A stretch of 64,000 nt of DNA from Affinundibacterium flavidum (lineage in GTDB: Bacteria > Pseudomonadota > Gammaproteobacteria > Burkholderiales > Burkholderiaceae_D): positions 186,001 through 250,000 of the forward strand of contig NZ_JACOGA010000005.1 of assembly GCF_014284175.1 (NCBI RefSeq), given 5' to 3'. Under the pieces are notes generated by a model. That model was given only the letters and a program-made list of their open reading frames with translations, did not search any database and had not been told where the DNA came from. Every line of letters begins with the position of its first letter. The stretch's first letter is position 1. Both the position numbers and the translations under genes were made by a program. Below are positions 56,487-64,000 of this stretch, in pieces.

Positions 56487-57080
56487 TCAATTATAGTCGC
56501 CGATTTTCTCGGCATCATAATAATGGTTGTCACCAACATCGACCCGGCTAGGTAGCAATCGCATACCTGCTACGTTCAGAGATTTTTCATAAACTGCACG
56601 TCCCAAGGATAATGATGGTATCCCTGTCGTCAAATCAACCCAACTACACGACGCGACAGGTGCAGTAAATAAGAAACGACCACCCGGCGCTAGCAGTTTT
56701 CCCACCCTATGAATCAAAGCAATCTGCTCCGCCTCACTCAACAAAAACATCAAACCCACCGCAATTACGACATCAAATTCCAAACCAAAAAAATCACTAT
56801 CCTGCACTTTCGCACATTGCACTGGCACCGCAGGAAAACGCTTTGCGAATTCAGCCAATAAAGTAGAAGAACTATCCATCGCCCACACCCGCAAGCCAGC
56901 CTCGGTCAACACGCTGGTCACTGGATAGCCCGCTCCAGAAGCGAGCTCCAATACTCTTGCACCGGGTGGTAAGCCGACACACCAAGCTTTGATCACATCC
57001 GCACCTATTGTCGATGTATCGCGAGCTTGCATGAATGCTAGTGCGTGTGCTTCGTAGGCTGTGGCGGAGTCTGTATACAT
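56487..57080 (-). CDS. Class I SAM-dependent methyltransferase
   Basis: A 197-residue methyltransferase with the Rossmann SAM loop RVLELASGAGYPVTSVL near residue 38, the acidic second strand RVWAMDSSST, and FDVVIAVGLMFLLSE at motif IV. No further domain identifies the substrate. It stands between the metallopeptidase and the endopeptidase without overlap. No clear ribosome binding site. Confidence 0.85.
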   Translation of the reverse strand: MYTDSATAYEAHALAFMQARDTSTIGADVIKAWCVGLPPGARVLELASGAGYPVTSVLTEAGLRVWAMDSSSTLLAEFAKRFPAVPVQCAKVQDSDFFGLEFDVVIAVGLMFLLSEAEQIALIHRVGKLLAPGGRFLFTAPVASCSWVDLTTGIPSLSLGRAVYEKSLNVAGMRLLPSRVDVGDNHYYDAEKIGDYN

Positions 57081-57193
57081 TTTTTGAAGTGGATTTATTA
57101 CGATGTATATTTAGGCGAAACTCAATTGACAGAAAAAATAAAGAAACACCATAAACAACAATCAAAAACAATCACTGAGATTTTTCCGACACG

Positions 57194-57904
57194 CTATTTT
57201 CCCGACAAAGGACGACAAGGGATATCAAAATCGACGTGATAATGTTCATCATGCCTAATCCACGGTTCCCCCTGCATAAACGAGATATTCTGTTTTATCC
57301 AATCACCTCTCTTAGTCTTATACAATCTCGGGAGGTAACTTTTTTCGAAAATTACGCGAGAAATTTTCACACCTTGATCTGATGCAGCGGTGCTTAATGC
57401 AAAAAGATGCTCTGCGATTGCTTCAAAGTCGATGCTTAAATCTTTGTAATGAGCATACGAATCAAATTCAATGTCATATCCAAATTTGTTCGCGATGCTG
57501 GTTGGTAGTGGAATGGAAAGACCCGACGCGCTCTTAACCGCAACCATAAAATCTACTGCCAAACCATTTTGATGAGTTCTGTGAGGCCGCAAGCGCCCAC
57601 CATGCTCCCACCCCGACTCACCGTACACATATTTCTTATCAGGTGCCGAAGTTCTCAGAGACTGATAAGCAATTTCGATGATGGTCGCAACTTTGGCATG
57701 AACGTAGGTTCGGCCTGCCAATACACCGATTGAACTATACGGCGTGAAGTTAGTTCCTGACTCGGGTATCTTCTTTCCTCCTTCTAGGCGCCCTTTTGCA
57801 GACGTTCCATAACAGATGCTTTCAGCCTGCACTGAACTTGTATCAAAAAACCATGCTGTCGTCATCACAAACAAAAATACACCAAACCGACAATTGAATT
57901 TCAT
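57194..57904 (-). CDS. Exported murein endopeptidase, MepA/M74-like
   Basis: 236 residues from Met at 57904. The N-terminus is a signal peptide (FGVFLFVMTTAWFF) ending near SSVQAE. M74 features: SGTNFTPYSSIG, GRTYVHAKVATIIEIAY, RPHRTHQNGLAVDFMVAV (zinc His and Asp) and DEHYHVDFDIPC (final His pair). Such enzymes cut D-alanyl-diaminopimelate cross-links in peptidoglycan. Upstream in-frame codons reach 58180 but overlap the preceding gene and lack a signal sequence. It starts 13 bp after the DUF4085-like gene. Confidence 0.88.
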   Translation of the reverse strand: MKFNCRFGVFLFVMTTAWFFDTSSVQAESICYGTSAKGRLEGGKKIPESGTNFTPYSSIGVLAGRTYVHAKVATIIEIAYQSLRTSAPDKKYVYGESGWEHGGRLRPHRTHQNGLAVDFMVAVKSASGLSIPLPTSIANKFGYDIEFDSYAHYKDLSIDFEAIAEHLFALSTAASDQGVKISRVIFEKSYLPRLYKTKRGDWIKQNISFMQGEPWIRHDEHYHVDFDIPCRPLSGK

Positions 57905-57917
57905 ACTTAATCTACAT

Positions 57918-58385
57918 TCAGACATGCGAGCCATCTCTCCAAGCCTCAGGTGTAGAACTCGAAAACTCAAACCCCGAAAACAAAACAATGAATTCAGCAC
58001 CAGACACAAACAACATACGCATCTCAATTCCCTGAGACAATTTTTCATATTCCCAATAGCCAAGATCGCCAAGTTCTTGCTCAACATAGTCTGCTTGCGG
58101 GAAAATCTGTTCGAATCGCGAAACACTAAGAAACTGCAAATGATATCTGACAGGAAATTGAAACTCATAGTCCCAACCAAGAAAATCCATATTCAATTTA
58201 GCGTCGACTTGCGAAAAAGCGATACGCTTTATTTCTGCATCATGCAGAGTATGAAGTTCATTAAATTGAATCAATTCTTTCGGCAATTGATCTTGTATGG
58301 ATTCTAAGTAAGCGTTGTACTCTGCAAACAATTGCTGGGCATCTTCGCAGCCATTTTCCCACCAGGCTTTTGTAAAATATTTCAT
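57918..58385 (-). CDS. DUF4085-like small protein, partner of the endopeptidase
   Basis: 155 residues beginning MKYFTKAWW, which resembles the DUF4085 start. It contains LHDAEIKRIAFSQVDAK and ends in beta-rich repeats (FVSGAEFIVLFSGFEFSS). No signal peptide, so cytoplasmic. GGAG lies ahead of Met at 58385. It ends 13 bp before the exported endopeptidase, so both are one transcript. This pairing could be toxin-immunity-like, but that is speculation. Confidence 0.75.
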   Translation of the reverse strand: MKYFTKAWWENGCEDAQQLFAEYNAYLESIQDQLPKELIQFNELHTLHDAEIKRIAFSQVDAKLNMDFLGWDYEFQFPVRYHLQFLSVSRFEQIFPQADYVEQELGDLGYWEYEKLSQGIEMRMLFVSGAEFIVLFSGFEFSSSTPEAWRDGSHV

Positions 58386-58496
58386 CACCACTCCATCTTA
58401 TAAAGCAGAATAAATACTACTCCGCCACAACGAAGATGACCAATCATTGATCAATGGATTAATGGATTAATAGCCTTCAATTCATTTTTTCGGCAA

Positions 58497-59228
58497 CTAA
58501 TTTATTGCTACTTCACAAACTTTGAGCACATGCTTTAGTACACCAGTATGTAACGAACGCCCGACGATATGATAACAACCACCACCAATACTTTCCGCAT
58601 AGCCAGATTGCTCACAATGTTTCAGTACTAGCTCTTGATAATTTTGAATAAATTTATCTGCGCACACCTTAGATTTACCGCTCAACTCATTGAATAGCTG
58701 ATGTATCTTCTTATCGTCCTCCTCTGAATTTTTCTCAAATTTTATGCGCGGATCGTCGATTAATTCAATCACTTCGATATCAATCAAACGATTAATAAAG
58801 CTATCACTCGTCTTTGATAAAGCTACACCGAATGTCATTTTTACGAATTTACCTGCATTTACTTCATCGAATAGTGTCAGTACACGTTGACTTCCTGTAA
58901 AACCAATATGAATTTCGGCTCCGTCAAAAGTCTCAATTTGCGTGGAACGCATTTCTTTATCCTCGTCGTCTGCCTTAGTCAGTTTGAGTCGGCCATGATG
59001 TGTTTCTAATTGCTGAACATTCAATGAAGATCCATTTGCTACAAACCATCGCAACGGATAAAAAATGATGTTATAGGTTGGCCTAAAGATATGTTGTTTC
59101 AAAAAATTTTCACGCTCGTAAGGATAGATAATATCGTGAGAAATAGTGAAAAATAGACCTGAATACGCTGCCATGAGTACAGTTAGCACTCCAATCAAAT
59201 AGATAACTTTGTGTATTAAACGTAGCAT
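58497..59228 (-). CDS. Hypothetical membrane-anchored protein
   Basis: 243 residues with one N-terminal transmembrane helix (VIYLIGVLTVLMAAYSGLFF) and a soluble remainder of mixed charge; a Cys-containing tail (HCEQSGYAESIGGGCYHIVG) is near the C-terminus. I recognise no family. It is AT-rich and lies in an accessory-looking stretch with other small unknown genes on the same strand. Confidence 0.75.
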   Translation of the reverse strand: MLRLIHKVIYLIGVLTVLMAAYSGLFFTISHDIIYPYERENFLKQHIFRPTYNIIFYPLRWFVANGSSLNVQQLETHHGRLKLTKADDEDKEMRSTQIETFDGAEIHIGFTGSQRVLTLFDEVNAGKFVKMTFGVALSKTSDSFINRLIDIEVIELIDDPRIKFEKNSEEDDKKIHQLFNELSGKSKVCADKFIQNYQELVLKHCEQSGYAESIGGGCYHIVGRSLHTGVLKHVLKVCEVAIN

Positions 59229-59365
59229 GTTCTTTTAAAGTCAGGTTTTCGGAGCGAGGTCACCAAATTTTTGATCTCACACCATCTAAATAAATTCGAG
59301 ATCAATCAAAAAATTTCAGTCAACCATTCCTATGAATTCATTTTCGTTAAAAAAGAATTTCTCCG

Positions 59366-59884
59366 CTACCATAGTTTCCACCAAGGTTTATTAGATTTCG
59401 GAACGTCAGGTAAATCAACTTCTATGAACGAAGGTATGTCTTCTATGAGTTCCCCATATTTAAAGCGCCTATCGACCAAGTCCTGAATCAGTTTGCCGAA
59501 CGATGGTGCAACGATGCCAAATCCAAATGGATCATGGCAGCAATAATAGACAGAGAGTTCACCATTGTCGGCTGACTCGCGAGGATCGAAAGCGAGATAG
59601 TTTCCACAATCATCGGTAGATATGGCAATAAATCCGTCGAACTTCACTCCGGGCATATCAAATGCGTAAAGTTCGGATGGATTTAACATGCGAAGCTCAT
59701 TTTCGAAATCACCAATTCCCAATGCTATGCAAAACTGTAGGTAGCTTTCTGGCAAATGAAACCCTAGCGTATCGGCCGCATTTCTTAGCTCCACTTCGCT
59801 GGGATTGTCTCGCGGTGCAAATATTAATTGTTGTCGTTTATTTTTCGCAGTTGCGACTTGACTCAGAAGAACTTCATCAATCAT
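59366..59884 (-). CDS. SUKH-superfamily (SMI1/KNR4-like) immunity-type protein
   Basis: 172 residues with the SMI1/KNR4 layout: an early helix with LGFHLPESYLQFCIALGIG (about 35-55), ISTDDCGNYLAFDP, a beta stretch VYYCCHDPFGFGIVAPSF, and a terminal helix. The family is common among immunity proteins of polymorphic toxins. AAAGG abuts the ATG, so the exact start is uncertain. It lies near the endopeptidase and several small unknown genes. Confidence 0.85.
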   Translation of the reverse strand: MIDEVLLSQVATAKNKRQQLIFAPRDNPSEVELRNAADTLGFHLPESYLQFCIALGIGDFENELRMLNPSELYAFDMPGVKFDGFIAISTDDCGNYLAFDPRESADNGELSVYYCCHDPFGFGIVAPSFGKLIQDLVDRRFKYGELIEDIPSFIEVDLPDVPKSNKPWWKLW

Positions 59885-59997
59885 CCTTTAAGACTCTTTC
59901 ACAAAATTTTGTTACTTGCAATATTTTTGTAAGCAATGGAAGGGCGAATCGAGTTACATTTTTCGACAGCTTATTCATCCTAACTTTCACGTCCGAC

Positions 59998-60255
59998 TTA
60001 CTTCTTTTTCGGTTCAGATGGCGCGACTCTATACAGAGCGATACCAAGAACAACGACAAGTGAGGGTAACAATACGACAGTCCATCGAAGCACTAAGTCA
60101 TCAGAAGGAACACCTTCGACCAATATCGTTCCTCCAGGAAGGATGCTGGGTATGCCGTACATCGTTGAAATAGCGCCGCCCACTATAAAACTAAGCGCCA
60201 TCACACGACGAGTTAGAAAATTAAATGACTTCCAGTGAATTTCTGAATATTTCAT
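59998..60255 (-). CDS. Small hypothetical membrane protein
   Basis: About 85 residues with two hydrophobic segments (RRVMALSFIVGGAISTMYG and RWTVVLLPSLVVVLGIALYR) and a basic end (SEPKKK). Met at 60255 is preferred because of a GGATGG upstream; an in-frame GTG at 60291 would add 12 residues. No function is assigned. Confidence 0.65.
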   Translation of the reverse strand: MKYSEIHWKSFNFLTRRVMALSFIVGGAISTMYGIPSILPGGTILVEGVPSDDLVLRWTVVLLPSLVVVLGIALYRVAPSEPKKK

Positions 60256-60426
60256 ACCATCCAATCTTAGATGTTTGGCTCTCCGCATCACTTACAATAC
60301 CGAAAAAAATTTCACAACTAGTGTAAGCACTATCGAACTACAAAAAATTCTCAAACTGCGATTAGGCCATTGAAGAAAAAATCTTAATGTTGATTAAGAT
60401 TGCGTCCACATTGATGACAACGCGAG

Positions 60427-60651
60427 TCAAAAAGACGTCGCGGCATTGTTAATGCTCAACACTTCGCCACCATAAGAGACAGGTGTATCGCAATCCGGAC
60501 ATTTGATCCAGTATCCAACTATTCCAGCCGCAATCACGATGCCGAAAAATAGAAATTCAAAGAAAATCCAATCCGAAAAAAATACTCTTAATACTCCAAG
60601 CGAGCAAATGGCAGCGGTGAAGAACAATAAATATTTTTGAAATGGTGTCAT
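60427..60651 (-). CDS. Small membrane protein with a CxxC zinc-type motif
   Basis: 74 residues: two hydrophobic segments (LLFFTAAICSLGVLRVFF; FEFLFFGIVIAAGIVGYW) followed by KCPDCDTPVSYGG, a CxxC that may bind zinc. It starts 6 bp after the GyrI-like gene, with AGGA just upstream of its ATG, so the two are co-transcribed. Function unknown. Confidence 0.75.
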   Translation of the reverse strand: MTPFQKYLLFFTAAICSLGVLRVFFSDWIFFEFLFFGIVIAAGIVGYWIKCPDCDTPVSYGGEVLSINNAATSF

Positions 60652-60657
60652 CGATCC

Positions 60658-61146
60658 TCACGATTCATCCAAGAAAATTGGCAAACAAATTTCAATCAAG
60701 GATTCCGCATGATTCCAGCGAAATCGGTGGTCGTATCTTTCAAAGTGAATGAATATTGAACGCTCATGTTGATAGTGAGAATTCGGCAAATAATGTCGAT
60801 ATATGTCGGAGAGTGTTTTCGCGATTCCTCGCGTAGAGCCACGGTGTTCAAACACGAGGTAATGACTTGCCGGAATCTGCATCATTTGAAACCCGGGCGG
60901 AGTTGCAGCAGGCGCAGGAATGCCGCAAAAATAGCGATAGTCGGCACCGTCACTGTAAGTCAGCGCGTATTTTTTCCAATGCCCACTTTGCGCTAAGCGA
61001 TTTGCAGTCAGGGCTTGATTAAATTTTTTCCAAAAGCTTGCGCATAGAACGGCATTTTCTGACTGCGACATTGACATTTGAAACGAATGCCCGCACAGGC
61101 TAAAGCTTGGCAGATATTCGGTTCGACTGACTAGAGGATTGTGCAT
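60658..61146 (-). CDS. GyrI-like / AraC effector-binding domain protein
   Basis: 162 residues of the GyrI-like small-molecule-binding fold. Marks are an early beta stretch (LPSFSLCGHSFQMSMSQ), YRYFCGIPAPA, FQMMQIPASHYLVFEHRG and a late HFERYDHRF. It has no DNA-binding domain, so it binds a ligand alone. The family is also carried on integrons. It precedes the CxxC membrane protein by 6 bp. Confidence 0.85.
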   Translation of the reverse strand: MHNPLVSRTEYLPSFSLCGHSFQMSMSQSENAVLCASFWKKFNQALTANRLAQSGHWKKYALTYSDGADYRYFCGIPAPAATPPGFQMMQIPASHYLVFEHRGSTRGIAKTLSDIYRHYLPNSHYQHERSIFIHFERYDHRFRWNHAESLIEICLPIFLDES

Positions 61147-61204
61147 TGTTGATTGACTGTGAAGGCGCGTTATTTTTAATTGTCACATTTTGGATCTCGC
61201 ACAG

Positions 61205-62023
61205 TTATCGTTCAATAACAATGACATGCGCCTGTATCTTAGCTTCAACCACACCATACCCGAACCTCTTTGCAATTTCCATTTCTGCAGCGGTGGTGGC
61301 GTTAGCTAGACCGGAAGAATTTCTCGCCTCAATTTCACTTCTGAGCAAAGTTCCTTGGCAATACGCGATTGCGGGAATACGTGGCGAATCTGCACGACTG
61401 TTTGAAGCGACTGTGGTAATTACCGGTGCGCTAGCAAATCCTCCCTCACTCAGATGCTGCGCGATGATTGCCGTATCGGCATAACCATGCGGCGTGCGCG
61501 CCATGAAGCGCGGTGGATCATCCGGAAACATCTGCTGTAGCGCGAAGGTGACAGCCTCAGCGAATTCATTCTGCTCTATCGCATCCCAAACGTTAAAGAT
61601 GAAACGACCTCCCGGACGCAAAACACGCCGAGCTTCCGCGAATGCCTTAGGCTTGTCAGGAAAAAACATCGCACCAAACTGACATACCAATAGATCAAAA
61701 CTCTCATCCGAGAACGGTAACTGCATCGCGTCAGCTTGCTGCCATTCCACTGGTCGTGCTGTACCGATGGCAATAGCACGATCTAACATCGCCTGATTCA
61801 AATCCGTCGCAAGGATGCGAACTTCGGGTGCTAGGCCATTGGCAAGCTGCCGGGTCACGACACCGGTACCTGCTGCAATTTCAAGCACGCTTGACGGTCG
61901 TAAGGCTACGACACGTGCTGCGAGATCAAGAGCGTAAGGCTCAAAAATCAAAGGTACCATGTACTCTTCATACAGCTGTGGAATTGAGCCGGTAAAGAGA
62001 GTATCCACTTCAGATACTGGCAT
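61205..62023 (-). CDS. Class I SAM-dependent methyltransferase (UbiE-like)
   Basis: About 272 residues. The SAM loop VLEIAAGTGVVTRQL (about 47), ILATDLNQAMLDRA, QADAMQLPFSDESFDLLVCQ and the RVLRPGGRFIFNVWD segment mark a UbiE/BioC-like methyltransferase. Met at 62023 is preferred because GGAGG lies five bases upstream. Substrate unknown. Confidence 0.9.
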   Translation of the reverse strand: MPVSEVDTLFTGSIPQLYEEYMVPLIFEPYALDLAARVVALRPSSVLEIAAGTGVVTRQLANGLAPEVRILATDLNQAMLDRAIAIGTARPVEWQQADAMQLPFSDESFDLLVCQFGAMFFPDKPKAFAEARRVLRPGGRFIFNVWDAIEQNEFAEAVTFALQQMFPDDPPRFMARTPHGYADTAIIAQHLSEGGFASAPVITTVASNSRADSPRIPAIAYCQGTLLRSEIEARNSSGLANATTAAEMEIAKRFGYGVVEAKIQAHVIVIER

Positions 62024-62155
62024 GCTTGCCTCCATGAGTATTAATCTGACCTAATGAGCAAAATCGCCAGCAGTACTTACTAGCGTCAACGTCTTTGTAT
62101 TCCGCATTCCATGCTTAGGCAGCGCACCGCAAGTGATTGACCGCTCGCGTCATTC

Positions 62156-62555
62156 CTAGCCAGGCGTGGCACTGATATGGAACAGCCCCCACCCATGACC
62201 ATCGGGATCAACAAAGCTATGTGAATACATGAACCCTAAGTCCCCAGGCTGATCATAAGTCGTACCTCCTGCTGCGAGCGCCTTAGCCACAAGGCGATCG
62301 ACCTCCTCACGGCTCTCACAGCAAAGATTGATCAACATTTCTACTGCTGTGCTGGTATCGCAAATGGTTTTTGGCGTGAAATCCCGAAATCTCTCCCGCG
62401 TACACAACATAACAAAAATCGCGTCGCTGATGACGATGCACTCGCCACTTTCGCTAGAAAACTGTGGATTATTTTCAAACCCAAGTGCCTTGAAAAAAGG
62501 CCAAGGATTTGGAAAGATCAGCGACCGGGAGGTTGAGGTAAATTTGTTTGCTCAT
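62156..62555 (-). pseudogene. VOC-family (glyoxalase/bleomycin resistance-like) gene, frameshifted
   Basis: An ATG at 62555 with GGAGA upstream begins MSKQIYLNLPVADLSKSLAFF, a normal VOC start, but the frame breaks at a run of six As (62493-62498) and stops soon after. Removing one base joins it to the open frame at 62156-62410 (VMLCTRERFRDFTPK then GWGLFHI), giving a continuous 132-residue VOC protein. It is either a pseudogene or a homopolymer sequencing error. Confidence 0.85.
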
Positions 62556-62846
62556 AGAATTCTCCTAACTATTCTGACTCAAGGCGATGCGTGATGGGGT
62601 TCTAGCTAAGGAAGCAAGAAGTACGAAGTAAGAAGTGCGAACACATATCTGACTGATAGCTTAATTCGCATTCTATCAATGAAAAACAAATGCATAAGAT
62701 TTTGAGCAAGGAAGCGACAAGATATTTTTCGCATCGTTACATTCGTCATCCTATATAAATCACAAGCCCACACCAAGATATTTTCTTCCTCAGATGAAAT
62801 CCGCCCAAGACAAATGCTTGCCTATCGGCATAAATTGAATATATAC

Positions 62847-62865
62847 TTCATATACGTTTCATATA
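62847..62865. promoter_or_regulatory. Direct repeat upstream of the ParD-like gene
   Basis: TTCATATA occurs at 62847-62854 and again at 62858-62865, one helical turn apart, 24 bp before the ATG. This layout suits an operator for a ribbon-helix-helix protein such as the ParD-like product. The rest of the gap 62556-62888 shows no gene. Confidence 0.5.
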
Positions 62866-62888
62866 GTGTGCAGATAAAAGGAAAACAT

Positions 62889-63101
62889 ATGGGTATCGTC
62901 AACATCGACGACGAATTGCATGATCAAATGCGCAAAGCCAGCTCTGTGGGCTGTCGTTCGATCAATGCGCAGGCGGCGTTTTGGATCAAAGTAGGGATGT
63001 TGTGCGAGATGAATCCGACCATGAGTTTTAATCAGATCATCGCGCAAGAAATGCAGGCAGCTGGCGTCGAGACCAAAGCACTTAGGGTTGCGGCGACATG
63101 A
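62889..63101 (+). CDS. ParD-like antitoxin-family protein
   Basis: 70 residues starting MGIVNIDDELHDQMRKASSV, the ribbon-helix-helix start of ParD-like proteins, followed by NAQAAFWIKVGMLCEMNPTM. ATG 62889 is preferred because AAAAGGA lies just upstream; an ATG at 62814 would add 25 residues. Its stop overlaps the methionine aminopeptidase start by 4 bp (ATGA). No toxin gene is present beside it. Confidence 0.88.
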   Translation: MGIVNIDDELHDQMRKASSVGCRSINAQAAFWIKVGMLCEMNPTMSFNQIIAQEMQAAGVETKALRVAAT

Positions 63102-63871
63102 GCAATACCATCATCAAGCAAGCCGAAGAAATCGTATTGATGGCGGAATCCGGAAAATTATTAGCACGTGTGTTTAACCATCTCGATCAGCTTAATCTAA
63201 TCGGCATGTCGACCATGGAAGTCAACGATATCGTCGATCACTACATCGTGCATGAACTGCAAGCGCGCCCTGCGAGTAAAGGGCAGTACGGTTATGCCTA
63301 TGCGCTAAATTCATCACGTAACAAGGTCGTTTGCCACGGCGTACCCTCACCCACTGAAGTTTTGCAAAATGGCGATATTGTGAATTTCGATATCACCTTA
63401 GAAAAACACGGTTACATCGCAGATTCCAGCAAAACTTATCTCGTCGGTGAAGTCTCCAAAGCAGCGCAACGCTTAGTGCAAGTAACGCACGAAGCTCTGT
63501 GGAAAGGCATCAAAGCTGTGCGACCTGGCGCACGCCTTGGTGATATCGGTTTTGCGATAGAAACCCATGCACGCAAAAATGGTTACTCAGTCGTACGAGA
63601 ATATTGTGGCCACGGCATAGGTCGCGAAATGCATGAAGCACCAGAAGTACTGCACTGGGGCAAACCACGCACAGGACTACTTTTACGCGAAGGCATGGTA
63701 TTCACCATCGAACCCATGATCAATCAAGGCGGGAATGCAGTACAAACGGAAGATGATGGCTGGTCGGTTGTCACAGTTGATGGCAAACTGTCTGCGCAGT
63801 TTGAACATACGGTGGCGGTCACGAGCGATGGTGTGCGGGTATTAACTTTGCGTGAAGATGAAAAGTGTTGA
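63098..63871 (+). CDS. map: Type I methionine aminopeptidase
   Basis: 257 residues; removes the initiator methionine from new proteins. All five metal ligands and the catalytic His are visible: VVCHGVPS (His), NFDITLEKHGYIADSSKTY (two Asp), GHGIGREMHEAP (His), FTIEPMI (Glu) and QFEHTVAV (Glu). Translation is coupled to the ParD-like gene by a 4-bp overlap. Such a pairing suggests regulated or extra aminopeptidase rather than the housekeeping copy, which usually lies near rpsB. Confidence 0.95.
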   Translation: MSNTIIKQAEEIVLMAESGKLLARVFNHLDQLNLIGMSTMEVNDIVDHYIVHELQARPASKGQYGYAYALNSSRNKVVCHGVPSPTEVLQNGDIVNFDITLEKHGYIADSSKTYLVGEVSKAAQRLVQVTHEALWKGIKAVRPGARLGDIGFAIETHARKNGYSVVREYCGHGIGREMHEAPEVLHWGKPRTGLLLREGMVFTIEPMINQGGNAVQTEDDGWSVVTVDGKLSAQFEHTVAVTSDGVRVLTLREDEKC

Positions 63872-64000
63872 TGGGCTTTGGGTTGATTCGATTTGATTGA
63901 AATACACGAGCTGCGTACACAAATGAATCCACATAGAATTACTCGCCATATACAATATCACTCCGCAACACATACTTGACACCACTTTTCACGTCAACCC

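Noticed and set aside
57905..58180. N-terminal extension of the M74-like endopeptidase
   Set aside because: It overlaps the DUF4085-like gene and would bury a clear signal peptide.
62156..62410. 84-residue frame as an intact gene
   Set aside because: It is the 3' part of a VOC gene whose 5' part lies in another frame; treated as frameshifted.

Overview
The window looks like chromosomal DNA of a betaproteobacterium of the order Burkholderiales, probably Oxalobacteraceae and close to Undibacterium. This is inferred from moderate GC content, an NAD-dependent molybdenum formate dehydrogenase (fds type), DUF779 beside an ExaC-like aldehyde dehydrogenase, and many short palindromic intergenic repeats. 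I see no rRNA, tRNA, CRISPR array, transposase or phage genes.

Layout. 0-6 kb: end of an unknown gene, a MASE3-PAS-GGDEF-EAL c-di-GMP protein, an M19 dipeptidase and a Stealth sugar-phosphate transferase. 6.4-14.5 kb: katG, then an fdsGB fusion - fdsA - fdhD formate dehydrogenase operon on the minus strand. 14.9-19.9 kb: a LysR gene divergent from an acyl-CoA dehydrogenase / APH-type kinase / histidine phosphatase / SDR operon that resembles 4-hydroxy-acid (levulinate-type) catabolism. 20.3-25.4 kb: a small HTH-like protein and a sigma-54 activator divergent from an ExaC-like aldehyde dehydrogenase with a clear -24/-12 promoter, followed by DUF779.

25.4-42 kb is a long minus-strand block for scavenging nucleic acids. 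It holds an exported adenosine deaminase, an exported S1/P1 nuclease, a lipoprotein 5'-nucleotidase, a TonB-dependent receptor, a 2-oxoglutarate dioxygenase, a nucleoside hydrolase, a complete BMP-type nucleoside ABC importer, ribokinase and uridine kinase. Together they could degrade extracellular nucleic acid to nucleosides, import these, split them, and phosphorylate the ribose. A 266-bp MITE-like element, two long inverted repeats and a terminator just upstream of udk lie inside this block.

42.9-47.6 kb: an MHYT-PAS hybrid histidine kinase overlapping a REC-HD-GYP response regulator. 47.8-50.6 kb: a PPOX-fold flavoprotein, a stand-alone CZB zinc protein, and an AhpD-like protein divergent from a LysR gene. 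51-54.6 kb: a three-gene unit preceded by a near-perfect sigma-54 promoter, encoding an unknown exported protein, a nucleoside-hydrolase-like protein with altered catalytic residues, and an exported protein with one CxxCH haem motif. This is the least explained system here. 54.7-61.2 kb: accessory-looking genes on the minus strand, namely an M61-like metallopeptidase, a methyltransferase, an exported M74-like murein endopeptidase coupled to a DUF4085-like gene, a SUKH/SMI1-KNR4 immunity-type protein, small membrane proteins and a GyrI-like ligand-binding protein. 61.2-64 kb: a methyltransferase, a frameshifted VOC gene, and a ParD-like gene overlapping a type I methionine aminopeptidase.
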